A stretch of DNA of 64,000 nucleotides, taken from positions 248,001-312,000 of the forward strand of contig NZ_CABPSB010000004.1 of assembly GCF_902459655.1 (NCBI RefSeq). Reading direction: 5' to 3'. Numbering within the stretch: the first letter of the stretch is position 1; every line of letters starts with the position of its first letter. Below, piece after piece: positions 36,189 to 46,069 of this stretch. The translations under genes and the position numbers were made by a program. This DNA comes from Pandoraea anhela (lineage in GTDB: Bacteria > Pseudomonadota > Gammaproteobacteria > Burkholderiales > Burkholderiaceae). The notes below the pieces were generated by a model. That model was not told the origin of the DNA, did not search any database, and was given only the letters and a program-made list of their open reading frames with translations.

Positions 36189-38525
36189 TCAGGATGCCGT
36201 CGGCGCGGCCGGCAATACCGGCTCGAGCGAACGCGGTTTGAACGTCGCGAACTTCACTGCCGGCGAACGGCCCTTGCGGGCACGCTTGCCGATGTTGGGG
36301 GCCAGCGACGCGCCCGAGAGCGTCTCGGATTGCACCTTGCCGCCCCGCACCTCACCGTACACCGTGACACCGGCTTCGCTGATCGGCACCACCGACACCA
36401 GTGTCTGCTTGCCTTCCAAGCCAATCAGCGTGACACCACGCCCGCCACCGGTCAGCGCCTTCATCTCATCCATGCCGAACACGAGCAGACGCCCGTCGCT
36501 CGACAGACAGGCCACCGCATTGGCGCCCTGCCAGATCGGTGTCGGGGCCAACGGCTCGGCACCATCGTCGATCGTCATGAACGACTTGCCCGCCTTCACG
36601 CGACTGACCATGTCGCCCAGTTTGGTCGTAAAGCCGAAGCCCGCCGTCGTTGCCAGCAGCAGCGGCTGTTCGCCGGATGCAGCGTAGTAATGCAGCAAAC
36701 GCGAGCCCGACTCCAGTTCGATCAGCGAGGTCAGTGGCACGCCATCGCCGCGTCCGCCCGGCAGCAGCGCCACGGCGACCGAATAAACACGGCCGTTACT
36801 ACCCCACGCGATCAGCGGATCCACAGTCCGGCACTCGAAGGCGCCATACAACGCGTCGCCCTGTTTGAACGAGAAACCCTGCGCGTCCAGTCCATGGCCT
36901 TTGAGCGCACGTACCCAGCCCTTGGCCGACACGACGACCGTCACCGGCTCATCGATGACACGCGCCTCTGCCACCGCGCGCTTCTCTTCCTGGATCAACG
37001 TGCGACGCTCGTCACCGAACTGCTTCGCGTCGGCCTCGATCTCCTTGATGATCAGACGCTTCATCGCACTGTCGTTGGCCAGCAGATCTTCGAGCTTGGC
37101 CTTCTCATCGCGCAACGATGCCAGTTCCTGCTCGATCTTGATCGCTTCCAGACGCGCCAACTGACGCAGACGAATTTCCAGAATGTCTTCCGCCTGACGT
37201 TCGCTCAACCGGAACGTGTCCATCAGCGCGGCTTTCGGCTCATCGGATTCGCGAATGATGCGAATGACCTCGTCGATATTCAGGAAGACGATCATCCGGC
37301 CTTCAAGAATATGAATGCGGTCGTCGACCTTGCCCAGACGGTGGCGCGTACGACGCGTGACCGTCTCGAAGCGGAAGCCGATCCATTCCGTGATGATCTC
37401 GCGCAACGACTTCTGGCCCGGACGGCCGTCGGCGCCCACCATCACGAGGTTGACCGATGCACTCGATTCGAGACTCGTATGCGCGAGCAGCATCGTGATG
37501 AATTCCTGCTGATCGATACGGCTGGACTTCGGCTCGAACACCAGACGCACCGGGGCGTCCTTGCCCGATTCGTCACGCACGGCGTCGAGCATCGCGAGCA
37601 TCGATTGCTTCAGGTTCTGTTGCTCGGGCGTCAGCGATTTCTTGCCGAGCTTGACCTTCGGATTCGTCAGTTCCTCGATCTCTTCGAGCACCTTCTGGCC
37701 CGACGTATTCGGCGGCAGTTCGAACACCACCACCTGCCACTGACCACGCGCCATTTCCTCGATCTTCCAGCGCGCACGGACTTTTAGACTGCCACGGCCG
37801 CTCTCGTAAGCGCTGCGAATCTCTGCCGCGCTCGAGATCAGTTGACCGCCCCCCGGGAAATCCGGGCCCTGCACGTGGGTCATCAACTCGCCATCGTCGA
37901 GCTTCGGGTTGCGGATCAGCGCGACCGCAGCCGACGCCACTTCACGCAAGTTGTGCGAGGGGATTTCCGTCGCCAGACCCACCGCAATCCCGGAGGCGCC
38001 GTTGAGCAATACGAACGGCAGACGTGCCGGCAACAAACGCGGCTCCTGCGTCGAACCGTCGTAGTTCGGCACGAAGTCGACCGTGCCCGCATCGATTTCA
38101 TCGAGCAGCAGCTTCGCAATCGGCGTAAGGCGCGCTTCCGTATATCGCATGGCCGCCGCGCCGTCGCCGTCGCGCGAACCGAAGTTGCCCTGACCGTCGA
38201 TGAGCGGATAGCGCATCGAGAAGTCCTGCGCGAGACGCACCAACGCGTCATAAGCCGACTGGTCGCCGTGCGGGTGGAATTTACCGAGCACGTCGCCGAC
38301 CACGCGCGCCGACTTCACCGGCTTGGCGTCGGACGCGAGGCCCATTTCGTTCATCGCGAACAGAATACGGCGCTGCACCGGCTTCTGGCCGTCGCAGACG
38401 TCCGGCAGGGCGCGGCCCTTGACCACACTGATCGCGTAGTCCAAATAAGCGCGCTCGGCATACGCGCCAAGCGTTAGCGTGTCGTCATCCGACGGTTGCG
38501 TAAAGAGATCTTCTACTTGTTCCAT
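36189..38525 (-). CDS. parC: DNA topoisomerase IV subunit A
   Basis: 778-residue type IIA topoisomerase subunit that cuts and decatenates chromosomes with ParE. N-terminal [20 protein letters not shown], catalytic Tyr128 in AMRYTEARL, and the C-terminal beta-pinwheel DNA-wrapping domain are present. The quinolone region reads [16 protein letters not shown], with Gln89 and Asp93 at the places of E. coli Ser80 and Glu84. ParC rather than GyrA because of length, the missing GyrA-box and its partner parE 1.8 kb away. The slt gene lies upstream on the same strand. Confidence 0.96.
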   Translation of the reverse strand: MEQVEDLFTQPSDDDTLTLGAYAERAYLDYAISVVKGRALPDVCDGQKPVQRRILFAMNEMGLASDAKPVKSARVVGDVLGKFHPHGDQSAYDALVRLAQDFSMRYPLIDGQGNFGSRDGDGAAAMRYTEARLTPIAKLLLDEIDAGTVDFVPNYDGSTQEPRLLPARLPFVLLNGASGIAVGLATEIPSHNLREVASAAVALIRNPKLDDGELMTHVQGPDFPGGGQLISSAAEIRSAYESGRGSLKVRARWKIEEMARGQWQVVVFELPPNTSGQKVLEEIEELTNPKVKLGKKSLTPEQQNLKQSMLAMLDAVRDESGKDAPVRLVFEPKSSRIDQQEFITMLLAHTSLESSASVNLVMVGADGRPGQKSLREIITEWIGFRFETVTRRTRHRLGKVDDRIHILEGRMIVFLNIDEVIRIIRESDEPKAALMDTFRLSERQAEDILEIRLRQLARLEAIKIEQELASLRDEKAKLEDLLANDSAMKRLIIKEIEADAKQFGDERRTLIQEEKRAVAEARVIDEPVTVVVSAKGWVRALKGHGLDAQGFSFKQGDALYGAFECRTVDPLIAWGSNGRVYSVAVALLPGGRGDGVPLTSLIELESGSRLLHYYAASGEQPLLLATTAGFGFTTKLGDMVSRVKAGKSFMTIDDGAEPLAPTPIWQGANAVACLSSDGRLLVFGMDEMKALTGGGRGVTLIGLEGKQTLVSVVPISEAGVTVYGEVRGGKVQSETLSGASLAPNIGKRARKGRSPAVKFATFKPRSLEPVLPAAPTAS

Positions 38526-38729
38526 AAAACCTGTGGGTTTGCTGCGAACGTTTGACGAGAGTTCGGGTGGACGTTGACCGCGAGATCATACCAAGCTCGC
38601 CGGTACATTTCGGTAAAAACGCGTCTGAATGGCAAAGCGAGATGTGATTTTGGGATCGGCGGCAGGCAAAACCGCCGGAATTCCGACCGTGTTTCGGAAG
38701 GTTCCGAGCGGTGGTATCACGCACTGCCG

Positions 38730-38757
38730 CCCATCACCCCCTCACCCCCTCACCCCC
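38730..38757 (-). other. Putative G-quadruplex motif upstream of parC
   Basis: On the reverse strand three runs of five G and one of three G are separated by TGA, TGA and TGAT. The forward strand shows three exact copies of the 8-mer TCACCCCC. It lies in the 277-bp slt-parC gap, about 205 bp before the parC start. Confidence 0.65.
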
Positions 38758-38802
38758 GTCACGCCGTAACGGTGTCGCCGACCGACGATACCGAGGTCCG
38801 CT

Positions 38803-39744
38803 TCAGTCGGTGGCGGGAGGCGTCGACAACGCTGAGGGCGCCAGGTCACGTACCGACGCGTTCGGCATGGTAGCAGGCACCACCGGCAGGCCCTCAGGGG
38901 CGCCCAGAATTACGTGGATGCGGCCGTCGCGGGAACCGTTCACGCGGGCATTACCGAGTTTCGCGTTGCCCGCTCGTACAAGGCGGTTCCCCGGCGTCGC
39001 GTCGCCCCCGTCGGGACTGAAACGCCGGTACAGCGCCAGGACTGCCGCAACGTAATCCCGCGTCTCGGCATAAGGGGGAATCTGGTCCGCATGTCGCGCC
39101 ACGGCACCCTCACCCGCGTTGTACGAGGCCAGCACCAGTTCGAGACGGTCGGGATAGCGCGCTTGCAGGTCTCGCAAATAGCGTGCTCCTGTCAGCACAT
39201 TGATTCGCGGATCAGTGAGCTTCTCTGCCACCGTGCGACGCGCGTCCGAGCGCAATCCGTAACGCTCGCCGGTCGCCGGCAACACCTGCATCAGACCGAC
39301 GGCGCCTTTGGGCGACACTGCATCGCTGTCAAATCCCGACTCCGCCGCAATGACCGCCTTCAGCAAGGCCGCATCGACGTGAAATTTCTGTGCGGCCTGC
39401 GAAATCACGGGCGTCAGTTTTTTCAGATTGGGATGACGCGACAGGGCATCGTAAAGACGCGAGCGGTCGCTGCCGCTGACCGTGTCGCCTTGCGCTTGCG
39501 TACGCCAGTCGACACTGCCGTCGTGACCGACGACGAGCCGATAGCGCGCATCGAGTTTGCGCGCCGCGAGATGCGCCACACCGTTTTCGTCGACGTAACC
39601 GTAGAGTTCGGCGTGCGCGAGCGGCGTTGCGATAAGCAGCATGGCTGCCAACGCGGGACCTGCGAGTTGCCGCAGAGAGACTTTTTGGCGGCACGCACGC
39701 ATGCGCGCCGCCATCGAAACTCGACTATTGCTGACCTTTGACAT
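38803..39744 (-). CDS. Lytic transglycosylase with SLT domain and DUF4124-like N-terminus
   Basis: 313 residues. After a signal peptide (LAGPALAAMLLIATPLAHA) comes a DUF4124-like segment (ELYGYVDENGVAHL), then the SLT domain with catalytic Glu in AVIAAESGFDSDAVSPKGA and the GLMQVLPATGERYG and ASYNAGEGAVARH motifs. It cleaves peptidoglycan in the periplasm. The start at 39744 overlaps the preceding gene by 20 bp; an internal ATG at 39714 would also leave a full signal peptide. Lies between parE and parC. Confidence 0.9.
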   Translation of the reverse strand: MSKVSNSRVSMAARMRACRQKVSLRQLAGPALAAMLLIATPLAHAELYGYVDENGVAHLAARKLDARYRLVVGHDGSVDWRTQAQGDTVSGSDRSRLYDALSRHPNLKKLTPVISQAAQKFHVDAALLKAVIAAESGFDSDAVSPKGAVGLMQVLPATGERYGLRSDARRTVAEKLTDPRINVLTGARYLRDLQARYPDRLELVLASYNAGEGAVARHADQIPPYAETRDYVAAVLALYRRFSPDGGDATPGNRLVRAGNAKLGNARVNGSRDGRIHVILGAPEGLPVVPATMPNASVRDLAPSALSTPPATD

Positions 39745-40144
39745 GCACCTTGATCGTCTGGCTCATGGCCGGACCGTACGACTGGTGCGCACCGTTGGCG
39801 AATTGCATCGTCAGCGTGTGATCGCCCGGCGTCAGATCGACGCTCGTCTCGGTCTGCCCTTTGCCGAAATGCAGGTGGGTCTCGTCGGTGGGAACGACCT
39901 GACCTGCCGGAACCGGATCGCCGTCGATGATGAGATGGTGATGGCCGGTTTCGGGCACCATTTCGCCCGCCGGTTTGATCGCCATGCCCGCGACGCCGAA
40001 CTTGACCACCACCGGGTTCGAAACCGTCGCGCCATTGGCAGGCGAGACGAAGAAGACGCGCGGCTGGGCCGACTGTGCCAAGGCGGTAGCGCTTGCGCCA
40101 GCAAGCAGCATCGGCACGAAAATGCAACGCATAGAACGCAACAT
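39725..40144 (-). CDS. DUF4399 family secreted protein
   Basis: 139 residues with a signal peptide (MLRSMRCIFVPMLLAGASA, AQS cleavage). The core FFVSPANGATVSNPVVVKFGV and the His-rich GHHHLIID and THLHFGKGQT mark DUF4399, a periplasmic immunoglobulin-like family. The clustered His could bind metal, an inference. It overlaps the transglycosylase gene by 20 bp or ends just before it, and lies 150 bp downstream of parE. Confidence 0.9.
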   Translation of the reverse strand: MLRSMRCIFVPMLLAGASATALAQSAQPRVFFVSPANGATVSNPVVVKFGVAGMAIKPAGEMVPETGHHHLIIDGDPVPAGQVVPTDETHLHFGKGQTETSVDLTPGDHTLTMQFANGAHQSYGPAMSQTIKVHVKGQQ

Positions 40145-40294
40145 AACGCGACTCCCGGAGGGTGAAGGCTGGATTATCCCACTATGTGAGCACTCACGCT
40201 GGTTTGCTCGACGCGAGTGCGGCGAAAATGCTTTTTCCCACAGCCCCGATAAGCGCCAACACCCCGCCGGGCGGGGCGCTGCGGCATTTTCCGC

Positions 40295-42274
40295 TCAGAT
40301 GTCGGCTTCCACTTCATTGCCCTTGGCTTCGAGCCAGCTACGGCGCTGCGCCGCCTCGCCCTTGCCCATGAGCATGTTCATGCGGGTCACGGTCGCGTCG
40401 AAATCGAGGTGTCCCAATGCGACCGGGCTCAAACGACGCGTGTCGGGATTCATCGTCGTTTCCCACAACTGCTCGGCGCTCATTTCGCCCAGCCCCTTGA
40501 AGCGGCTGATGGACCACGCGGATTCCCGTACGCCGTCCTTGCGCAGCTTGTCGAGAATCGCTTCGAGTTCGCCCTCGTCCAGCGCGTACAGCTTCTGCGC
40601 GGGCTTCTTGCCACGCGCCGGGGCATCGACACGATACAACGGCGGGCGCGCCACGAACACATGTCCCTTGGCGATCAGTTGCGGGAAATGGCGGAAGAAC
40701 AATGTAAGGAGCAGCACCTGAATGTGCGAGCCGTCCACGTCGGCATCGGAGAGGATGCAGATCTTGCCGTAACGCAGATTCGACAAATCGGGGGTGTCGT
40801 TCGCGCCATGCGGATCCACACCGATCGCCACGGCGATATCGTGCACTTCGTTGTTCGCGAACAGACGATCGCGTTCGGTCTCCCACGTGTTGAGGACCTT
40901 GCCGCGCAACGGCAGAATCGCCTGAAACTCCTTATCGCGCCCCATCTTCGCCGAACCGCCCGCTGAGTCGCCCTCGACCAGGAACAGTTCGTTGCGCGTG
41001 ATGTCTTCCGTCTCGCAATCGGTCAGCTTGCCCGGCAGCACCGCCACGCCCGAGCTCTTTTTCTTCTCGATCTTCTGGCCGGCACGCGTGCGCGCCTGCG
41101 CCTGACGAATCACGAGTTCGGCCAGCTTCTTGCCATGCTCGACGTGATGATTGAGCCACAGTTCGAGCGCGGGGCGCGTGAACGACGACACGAGACGCAC
41201 CGCGTCACGGCTGTTCAGACGCTCCTTGATCTGCCCCTGGAACTGCGGATCGAGCACCTTCGCCGACAGGACGAACGACACGCGCGAGAATACATCTTCC
41301 GGCAACAGCTTCACGCCCTTGGGCTGAAGATTGTGCAACTCGATGAAGCCGCGCACCGCCTGGAAGAGCCCTTCGCGCAGCCCGGACTCGTGCGTGCCGC
41401 CGGCGGGCGTCGGAATCAGGTTGACATAGGATTCGCGCACTTGTGCGCCGTCTTCCGTCCATGCCACCACCCATGCCGCGCCTTCGCCTTCGGCAAAGCT
41501 GTCTTCGCTGCCGTCCGCAAAACGTTCGCCTTCGAACAGCGGAATGAGCGGCTCGGCGCCGCCGAGCGACTCGACGAGGTAGCCACGCAGGCCATGCTCG
41601 TAGAACCACGTCTGCGCTTCGCCGTTCTTTTCCTGACGCAACGTCACACGCACGCCGGGCAGCAGCACGGCCTTCGAGCGCAGCAGACGTTGCAACTCAC
41701 CCAGCGGTAGCGTCGGGCTGTCGAAATACTTCGCATCGGGCCACACGGTCACACGCGTGCCGCTCTTCTTTTCGCCGCGTTGCGCCGCGCGCGAGTGGAG
41801 CGCCACGTTGACGTTGCCGCCATCGGCGAATTCAAGCTCGGAGACCTGACCGTCGCGCCAGACCGTGACGGCCAACCGCGTCGCCAGCGCATTCGTCACC
41901 GACACCCCCACCCCGTGCAAGCCGCCCGAGAAGGTGTAAGCGCCGCCAGCAGCCTTGTCAAACTTGCCGCCCGCGTGCAGACGCGTGAACACGATTTCGA
42001 CCACCGGCACGCCTTCTTCCGGGTGGATGCCGATAGGAATGCCGCGGCCGTCGTCCTCGACACTCACCGAACCGTCCTTGTTCAGCGTGACGAGAATCTG
42101 CTTGCCGTAGCCGCCGAGCGCTTCGTCCGAAGCGTTGTCGATGACTTCCTGAATGATGTGCAGCGGATTTTCGGTGCGGGTGTACATGCCCGGGCGTTGC
42201 TTGACCGGCTCAAGGCCCTTCAGGACCTTGATGGACGCTTCGCTGTACTGGGCAGGCGTATTTTTTTTCGACAT
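40295..42274 (-). CDS. parE: DNA topoisomerase IV subunit B
   Basis: 659-residue ATPase subunit of topoisomerase IV. GHKL motifs: EVIDNASDEALGGYG, DDGRGIPIGIHPEEG, GGLHGVGVSVTNAL. The TOPRIM region has VEGDSAGGSAKMGRD and SDADVDGSHIQVLLL. Length and the absence of the GyrB insertion identify ParE. The promoter region carries a DnaA-box pair. A GC-rich hairpin (CCCCGC / GCGGGG, 40262-40276) follows the stop without a T-run. It heads a cluster with DUF4399, slt and parC. Confidence 0.96.
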   Translation of the reverse strand: MSKKNTPAQYSEASIKVLKGLEPVKQRPGMYTRTENPLHIIQEVIDNASDEALGGYGKQILVTLNKDGSVSVEDDGRGIPIGIHPEEGVPVVEIVFTRLHAGGKFDKAAGGAYTFSGGLHGVGVSVTNALATRLAVTVWRDGQVSELEFADGGNVNVALHSRAAQRGEKKSGTRVTVWPDAKYFDSPTLPLGELQRLLRSKAVLLPGVRVTLRQEKNGEAQTWFYEHGLRGYLVESLGGAEPLIPLFEGERFADGSEDSFAEGEGAAWVVAWTEDGAQVRESYVNLIPTPAGGTHESGLREGLFQAVRGFIELHNLQPKGVKLLPEDVFSRVSFVLSAKVLDPQFQGQIKERLNSRDAVRLVSSFTRPALELWLNHHVEHGKKLAELVIRQAQARTRAGQKIEKKKSSGVAVLPGKLTDCETEDITRNELFLVEGDSAGGSAKMGRDKEFQAILPLRGKVLNTWETERDRLFANNEVHDIAVAIGVDPHGANDTPDLSNLRYGKICILSDADVDGSHIQVLLLTLFFRHFPQLIAKGHVFVARPPLYRVDAPARGKKPAQKLYALDEGELEAILDKLRKDGVRESAWSISRFKGLGEMSAEQLWETTMNPDTRRLSPVALGHLDFDATVTRMNMLMGKGEAAQRRSWLEAKGNEVEADI

Positions 42275-42307
42275 AGCGTGACTGAATTGGGGTTCGATGC
42301 CCGGCGA

Positions 42308-42330
42308 TTATCCACATTTCCTGTGGACAA
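42308..42330 (-). promoter_or_regulatory. DnaA-box pair on the parE promoter
   Basis: A consensus DnaA box TTATCCACA (42308-42316) faces a second, TTGTCCACA on the other strand (42322-42330), five bases apart. The first overlaps a reverse-strand extended -10 (TGTGGATAAT) that would start transcription about 27 bp before the parE ATG. Confidence 0.75.
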
Positions 42331-42596
42331 CCACGGGGAAAACCCATTAACACATGGCAAAAGTGACGCCGGATCAACGACTTGTGTTGCGGCGCCCACA
42401 TAATGGGCACTCGGGGTTCGCGCAATGTCGGCCGACGGTTCGGCAAACACGACACCCCGGATGAATCGCGGCCTATTGTACTGTCACTCGCGGCGCGCTC
42501 GAATGACATCGCCAACCGCCTCATGGCATCCAACGAAACGCGGCCGGAAAACCGGCCGTCATTCCCGATGCCCGCGATGCGGCGGCTCGCGCGAAC

Positions 42597-44528
42597 TTAC
42601 GCGCTCTCGCCGCGTTGCTTGGCTTCGAGCACTTCCCAGCGTTCGAGCGCTTCGAGCAATTCCAGTTCAATCGCTTCGAAACGTTCGGACAACGCCGCCC
42701 CTGCTGCCGGATCTTTCACAAAGATCGAACCGTCTTCGATCTTTGCCGCGGCGTCCTTCTGCTCGTTTTCCAGCGACGCGATGCGCTCTGGCAGTCCGTC
42801 GAGTTCGCGTTGCTCCTTGTAGCTGAGCTTAACTGTCCGGTTCGTGCCGCGCTTGGGCGCCCCTGCGGCTTCCTTCGGCGCATCGTCCACCGGCGCACGC
42901 TGCGCGGCGAGCGCCGCAGAACGCTCGCTCTGAACCTGCCAATCGGTAAAGCCACCCACGTATTCACGCCAGTTGCCATGGCCCTCGGCGGCAATGACCG
43001 ACGTCACCACATTGTCGAGGAACGTGCGGTCGTGGCTCACGAGGAACACGGTGCCGCTGTATTCCTCCAGCAGTTCTTCGAGCAGTTCGAGCGTCGGGAT
43101 ATCGAGGTCGTTGGTCGGTTCGTCTAGCACCAGCACATTCGCCGGACGCGCGAACAACCGGGCGAGCAACAGACGATTGCGCTCGCCGCCGGAGAGCGAC
43201 TTCACCGGGGAGCGCGCACGCTCCGGGGAGAAAAGGAAGTCGCCGAGATAGCTCATGACGTGCTTGCGCGTGCCGTTGATCTCGATCCAGTCGCTGCCGG
43301 GGCTGATGGTGTCGAGCAGATTACGCTCCGGGTCGAGTTGGGCGCGCATCTGATCGAAATACGCCACCTGAAGATTCGTGCCGACGCGGATCTGCCCGCT
43401 GTCCGGCGTGATCTCGCCGAGGATGAGCTTGAGCATCGTCGTCTTGCCCACCCCGTTGGGGCCGACCAGGCCAACCTTGTCGCCCCGCATGAGCGTGGCC
43501 GAAAAGTCCCGAACGATAACGCGTCCACCGTAGGACTTCGTCACGTTGGTGAGTTCCGCCACGATCTTGCCGGACTTCTCCGCCTGCGCCACGTCCATGC
43601 GCACGTTGCCCTGCTGCTCACGGCGTTCGGCGCGCTCGGTACGCATCGTTTTCAGGCGCTCGATACGCGACACGCTACGCGTGCGTCGCGCCTCGACGCC
43701 TTTGCGAATCCACACCTCCTCCTGCGCAAGCAGTTTGTCGAACTTCGCGTTCTCCACCCGCTCGATTTCCAACTGCTCAGCTTTACGTTCCTGGTACTGC
43801 GTGAAATTGCCGGGGTACGAGAGCAGACGTCCCCGGTCGAGTTCGACGATGCGTGTAGCGACGCGATCGAGGAAGCTCCGGTCGTGGGTAATGAACAGCA
43901 GCGCGCCGCGATAGTTGACGAGCAACTCTTCAAGCCAGCGAATCGCGTCGAAATCGAGATGGTTCGTCGGCTCGTCGAGGAGCAGCACGTCGGGCTTGGC
44001 GACCCAGGCCTGCGCGAGCGAGACGCGCTTTTGCATCCCACCGGACAGCGCGCCCACGCGGGCATGCCCGTCGAGTCCGAGTTGCGCAATCGTCGTCTCC
44101 ACGCGTGTCTTGAGTTGCCAGGCGTCGGCCGCATCGAGCGACGACTGCAAGGTGTTCAGACGGGCGAGCAAGGCATCGTGCTCCGCCCCTTCCGGTGCGA
44201 CTGCCAGCGCCTCGGCCGTGCGGTCGTATTCCGAGAGCAGTACGTGCGACTCCCCAAGACCGAGCGCGACGGCGTCGAACACGGACTGCTCGGGATCGAA
44301 CTCCGGCTCCTGCTGAACATAGACGGTATGCAACCCGGCCTGACGCGCCACCAGACCGTCGTCGGGCGATGTAAGGCCGGCAACGATCTTGAGCAGCGAC
44401 GACTTACCGGCGCCATTGCGGCCGATGAGCCCGACGCGCTCACCGGCTTCGAGCGAAAAATCGGCATTGTCGAGCAATGCCAGGTGACCGAACGCCAGTT
44501 GGGCGCCGGTGATGGAGTACAAGGCCAT
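42597..44528 (-). CDS. uup: ABC-F ATPase Uup
   Basis: 643-residue ABC-F protein with two ATP-binding cassettes and no membrane part. Walker A motifs GRNGAGKSS and GPNGVGKTT; signatures LSGGMQKRVSLAQ and LSGGERNRLLLAR; Walker B LLLDEPTNHLD and LVLDEPTNDLD. The linker between the cassettes and the C-terminal coiled coil (LSYKEQRELDGLPERIASLE) are Uup-like. Uup acts on ribosomes or DNA structures and limits precise transposon excision in E. coli. ATG at 44528 (MALYSITGAQLAFG); the frame extends upstream without meaning. Confidence 0.92.
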   Translation of the reverse strand: MALYSITGAQLAFGHLALLDNADFSLEAGERVGLIGRNGAGKSSLLKIVAGLTSPDDGLVARQAGLHTVYVQQEPEFDPEQSVFDAVALGLGESHVLLSEYDRTAEALAVAPEGAEHDALLARLNTLQSSLDAADAWQLKTRVETTIAQLGLDGHARVGALSGGMQKRVSLAQAWVAKPDVLLLDEPTNHLDFDAIRWLEELLVNYRGALLFITHDRSFLDRVATRIVELDRGRLLSYPGNFTQYQERKAEQLEIERVENAKFDKLLAQEEVWIRKGVEARRTRSVSRIERLKTMRTERAERREQQGNVRMDVAQAEKSGKIVAELTNVTKSYGGRVIVRDFSATLMRGDKVGLVGPNGVGKTTMLKLILGEITPDSGQIRVGTNLQVAYFDQMRAQLDPERNLLDTISPGSDWIEINGTRKHVMSYLGDFLFSPERARSPVKSLSGGERNRLLLARLFARPANVLVLDEPTNDLDIPTLELLEELLEEYSGTVFLVSHDRTFLDNVVTSVIAAEGHGNWREYVGGFTDWQVQSERSAALAAQRAPVDDAPKEAAGAPKRGTNRTVKLSYKEQRELDGLPERIASLENEQKDAAAKIEDGSIFVKDPAAGAALSERFEAIELELLEALERWEVLEAKQRGESA

Positions 44529-44662
44529 GTGTCGGGAAAGTCTCTGGAACGCGTGAACCGCGATGGGAGATATTGTAGTGCCGGGCGCGATGCCCCGGCC
44601 GATAAAGCGTGATGCGCCACGAACCTGCGTTCGATGGCCGCAGCGGCGCACCCGCTGTCGGA

Positions 44663-45118
44663 TCACGCCTGCCGGGCCACCGGGCGCACCATCTCGATAT
44701 GCAAGATGCCATCCTCGTCGTACGGCTCGCTCGCTTTGACGAAACCGAACGCACCGTAGAATGCCTCCAGATGCGCTTGCGCGCCGATGCGCAAGGCCGC
44801 CGTTGGCCACTGCGCATCGGCAATCGCAACGGCCCGCGCGAGCAACTCGCGTCCGAGCCCCGTGCCGCGATGGGACGACGCCGTGATCACGCGTCCGATC
44901 GACGCTTCCTCATAGGCCAATCCCGGCGGCAAGAGGCGCAGATAGGCAGCGATCTGCTGTGCGTCCTGTGCAACAAGGTGAAGGCTGCGCGGATCGCGTC
45001 CGTCGATGTCCTGATACGGGCATTGCTGCTCGACCACGAAGACGGCGTTGCGTGCGGCCAGAATGCGATAAAGCAGCGCGCTGCCCAACTCGTCGAACGA
45101 CTTGCACATCCATTCCAT
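44663..45118 (-). CDS. GNAT acetyltransferase, ElaA family
   Basis: 151 residues. RNAVFVVEQQCPYQDIDGRD is the ElaA signature, and the acetyl-CoA loop is seen in ASSHRGTGLGRELLARA. The substrate is unknown. ATG at 45118 (MEWMCKSFDELG) chosen; a longer frame to 45196 is less likely. It is upstream of uup on the same strand with 134 bp between. Confidence 0.88.
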   Translation of the reverse strand: MEWMCKSFDELGSALLYRILAARNAVFVVEQQCPYQDIDGRDPRSLHLVAQDAQQIAAYLRLLPPGLAYEEASIGRVITASSHRGTGLGRELLARAVAIADAQWPTAALRIGAQAHLEAFYGAFGFVKASEPYDEDGILHIEMVRPVARQA

Positions 45119-45291
45119 TACCGACGCTCCAGCCTTTGCATTGAGAAAGGCGGGACTATAGCACCGTCGCAAAGCGACGATGCCAAGATCGCGCACATCG
45201 GATGGATGGGGGGAGAAAACGGGAAAGCGCGGCGAAACGGCTGGGAAAGCGCCGGGAAGCCGACGGAAAAGCCCGAGGAACGGCGTCTGAC

Positions 45292-45525
45292 TTACTGGTA
45301 GTAGACGATGCCTTGCTCGATGTCGGCACGGGCGTTGCGCTCGGCGTCGGCGAGGGCGTTTCCTTGCGTGGCGAAGCCGTAGGCCGTTTGCACCTGATAG
45401 GCGCCCACTTTTTCCAGGCCCTGCTGCGTCGGACGGTGAATCTCATAGAACGCGTCCCAACGGGCGTTGTCTCGCTCGATAGCGTGGACGCTGTACTGGA
45501 ATTCCTGATATTGCGTTGTTTTCAT
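45292..45525 (-). CDS. Small hypothetical protein
   Basis: 77 residues, not recognised. It has a good ribosome binding site (GAAGGATAC) before the ATG at 45525. The composition is Tyr/Gln-rich (MKTTQYQEFQYSVHAIER ... YEIHRPTQQGLEKVGAYQ), with a final helix LADAERNARADIEQG. Soluble and probably cytoplasmic. A 14-bp palindrome lies 72 bp upstream. Codon use fits a real gene. Confidence 0.75.
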   Translation of the reverse strand: MKTTQYQEFQYSVHAIERDNARWDAFYEIHRPTQQGLEKVGAYQVQTAYGFATQGNALADAERNARADIEQGIVYYQ

Positions 45526-46069
45526 TTTGTATCCTTCTTTACTGCAAAAAATTTGACTAATAACTATCCCTCTCGAATCGGCTTACGGTGTTGAGAGTGC
45601 AAATTTGCACAAATGTTTCCGTGAAGTGCACGCAGCGTAGCTGTCAAATATGACAGTCGCACGACAAAAAGGTGACTGACATACGACAACGAACGCGACG
45701 GAACGTTGCACACGGCGCAAGACCGTATGCGCACCGACGACGCGCAAAACCACGCGCCATTCGAGCGTTCTTTACGACTTCCTGTTTCGGGGAACGATGG
45801 TCGACCGTCTTTTCGTAACGGCGACTCGAACGTCTAAGCGTTCAGAGTGACATGCGTCGACACCTATCGTGCGACACATCTGTAGTGATTTTCGTGCCAC
45901 ACGCTGGCCGACACCGGGCGGATTCGGCATCCGCCGGGCATTTTATGCCACGTGGACTGCGTCTAACGCACCCGAAGTTGACGGGCGGATGAATGCAGTT
46001 GACGAATCATATCAGAAAAATGTCGGGGCTGCACCAAAGTGCGTCGCCCCGTCATGGGCCGGCCCGCGA
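45526..46069. promoter_or_regulatory. 544-bp intergenic region with a 14-bp palindrome
   Basis: It holds the perfect palindrome GTGCAAATTTGCAC (45597-45610), a likely operator for the reverse-strand gene at 45292. The rest (45611-46069) shows no gene on either strand and no strong hairpin. Confidence 0.55.

Noticed and set aside
36180-37787. Long forward-strand open frame of 535 codons opposite parC.
   Set aside because: It is Arg/His/Gln-rich and antisense to a certain parC gene; such shadows are normal in high-GC coding DNA.
40262-40276. GC-rich hairpin after parE considered as a terminator.
   Set aside because: No T-run on the reverse strand after it, so it is not an intrinsic terminator by sequence.
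43260-44612. Forward-strand open frame of 450 codons across uup.
   Set aside because: Antisense to uup, which is unmistakable; no motifs.
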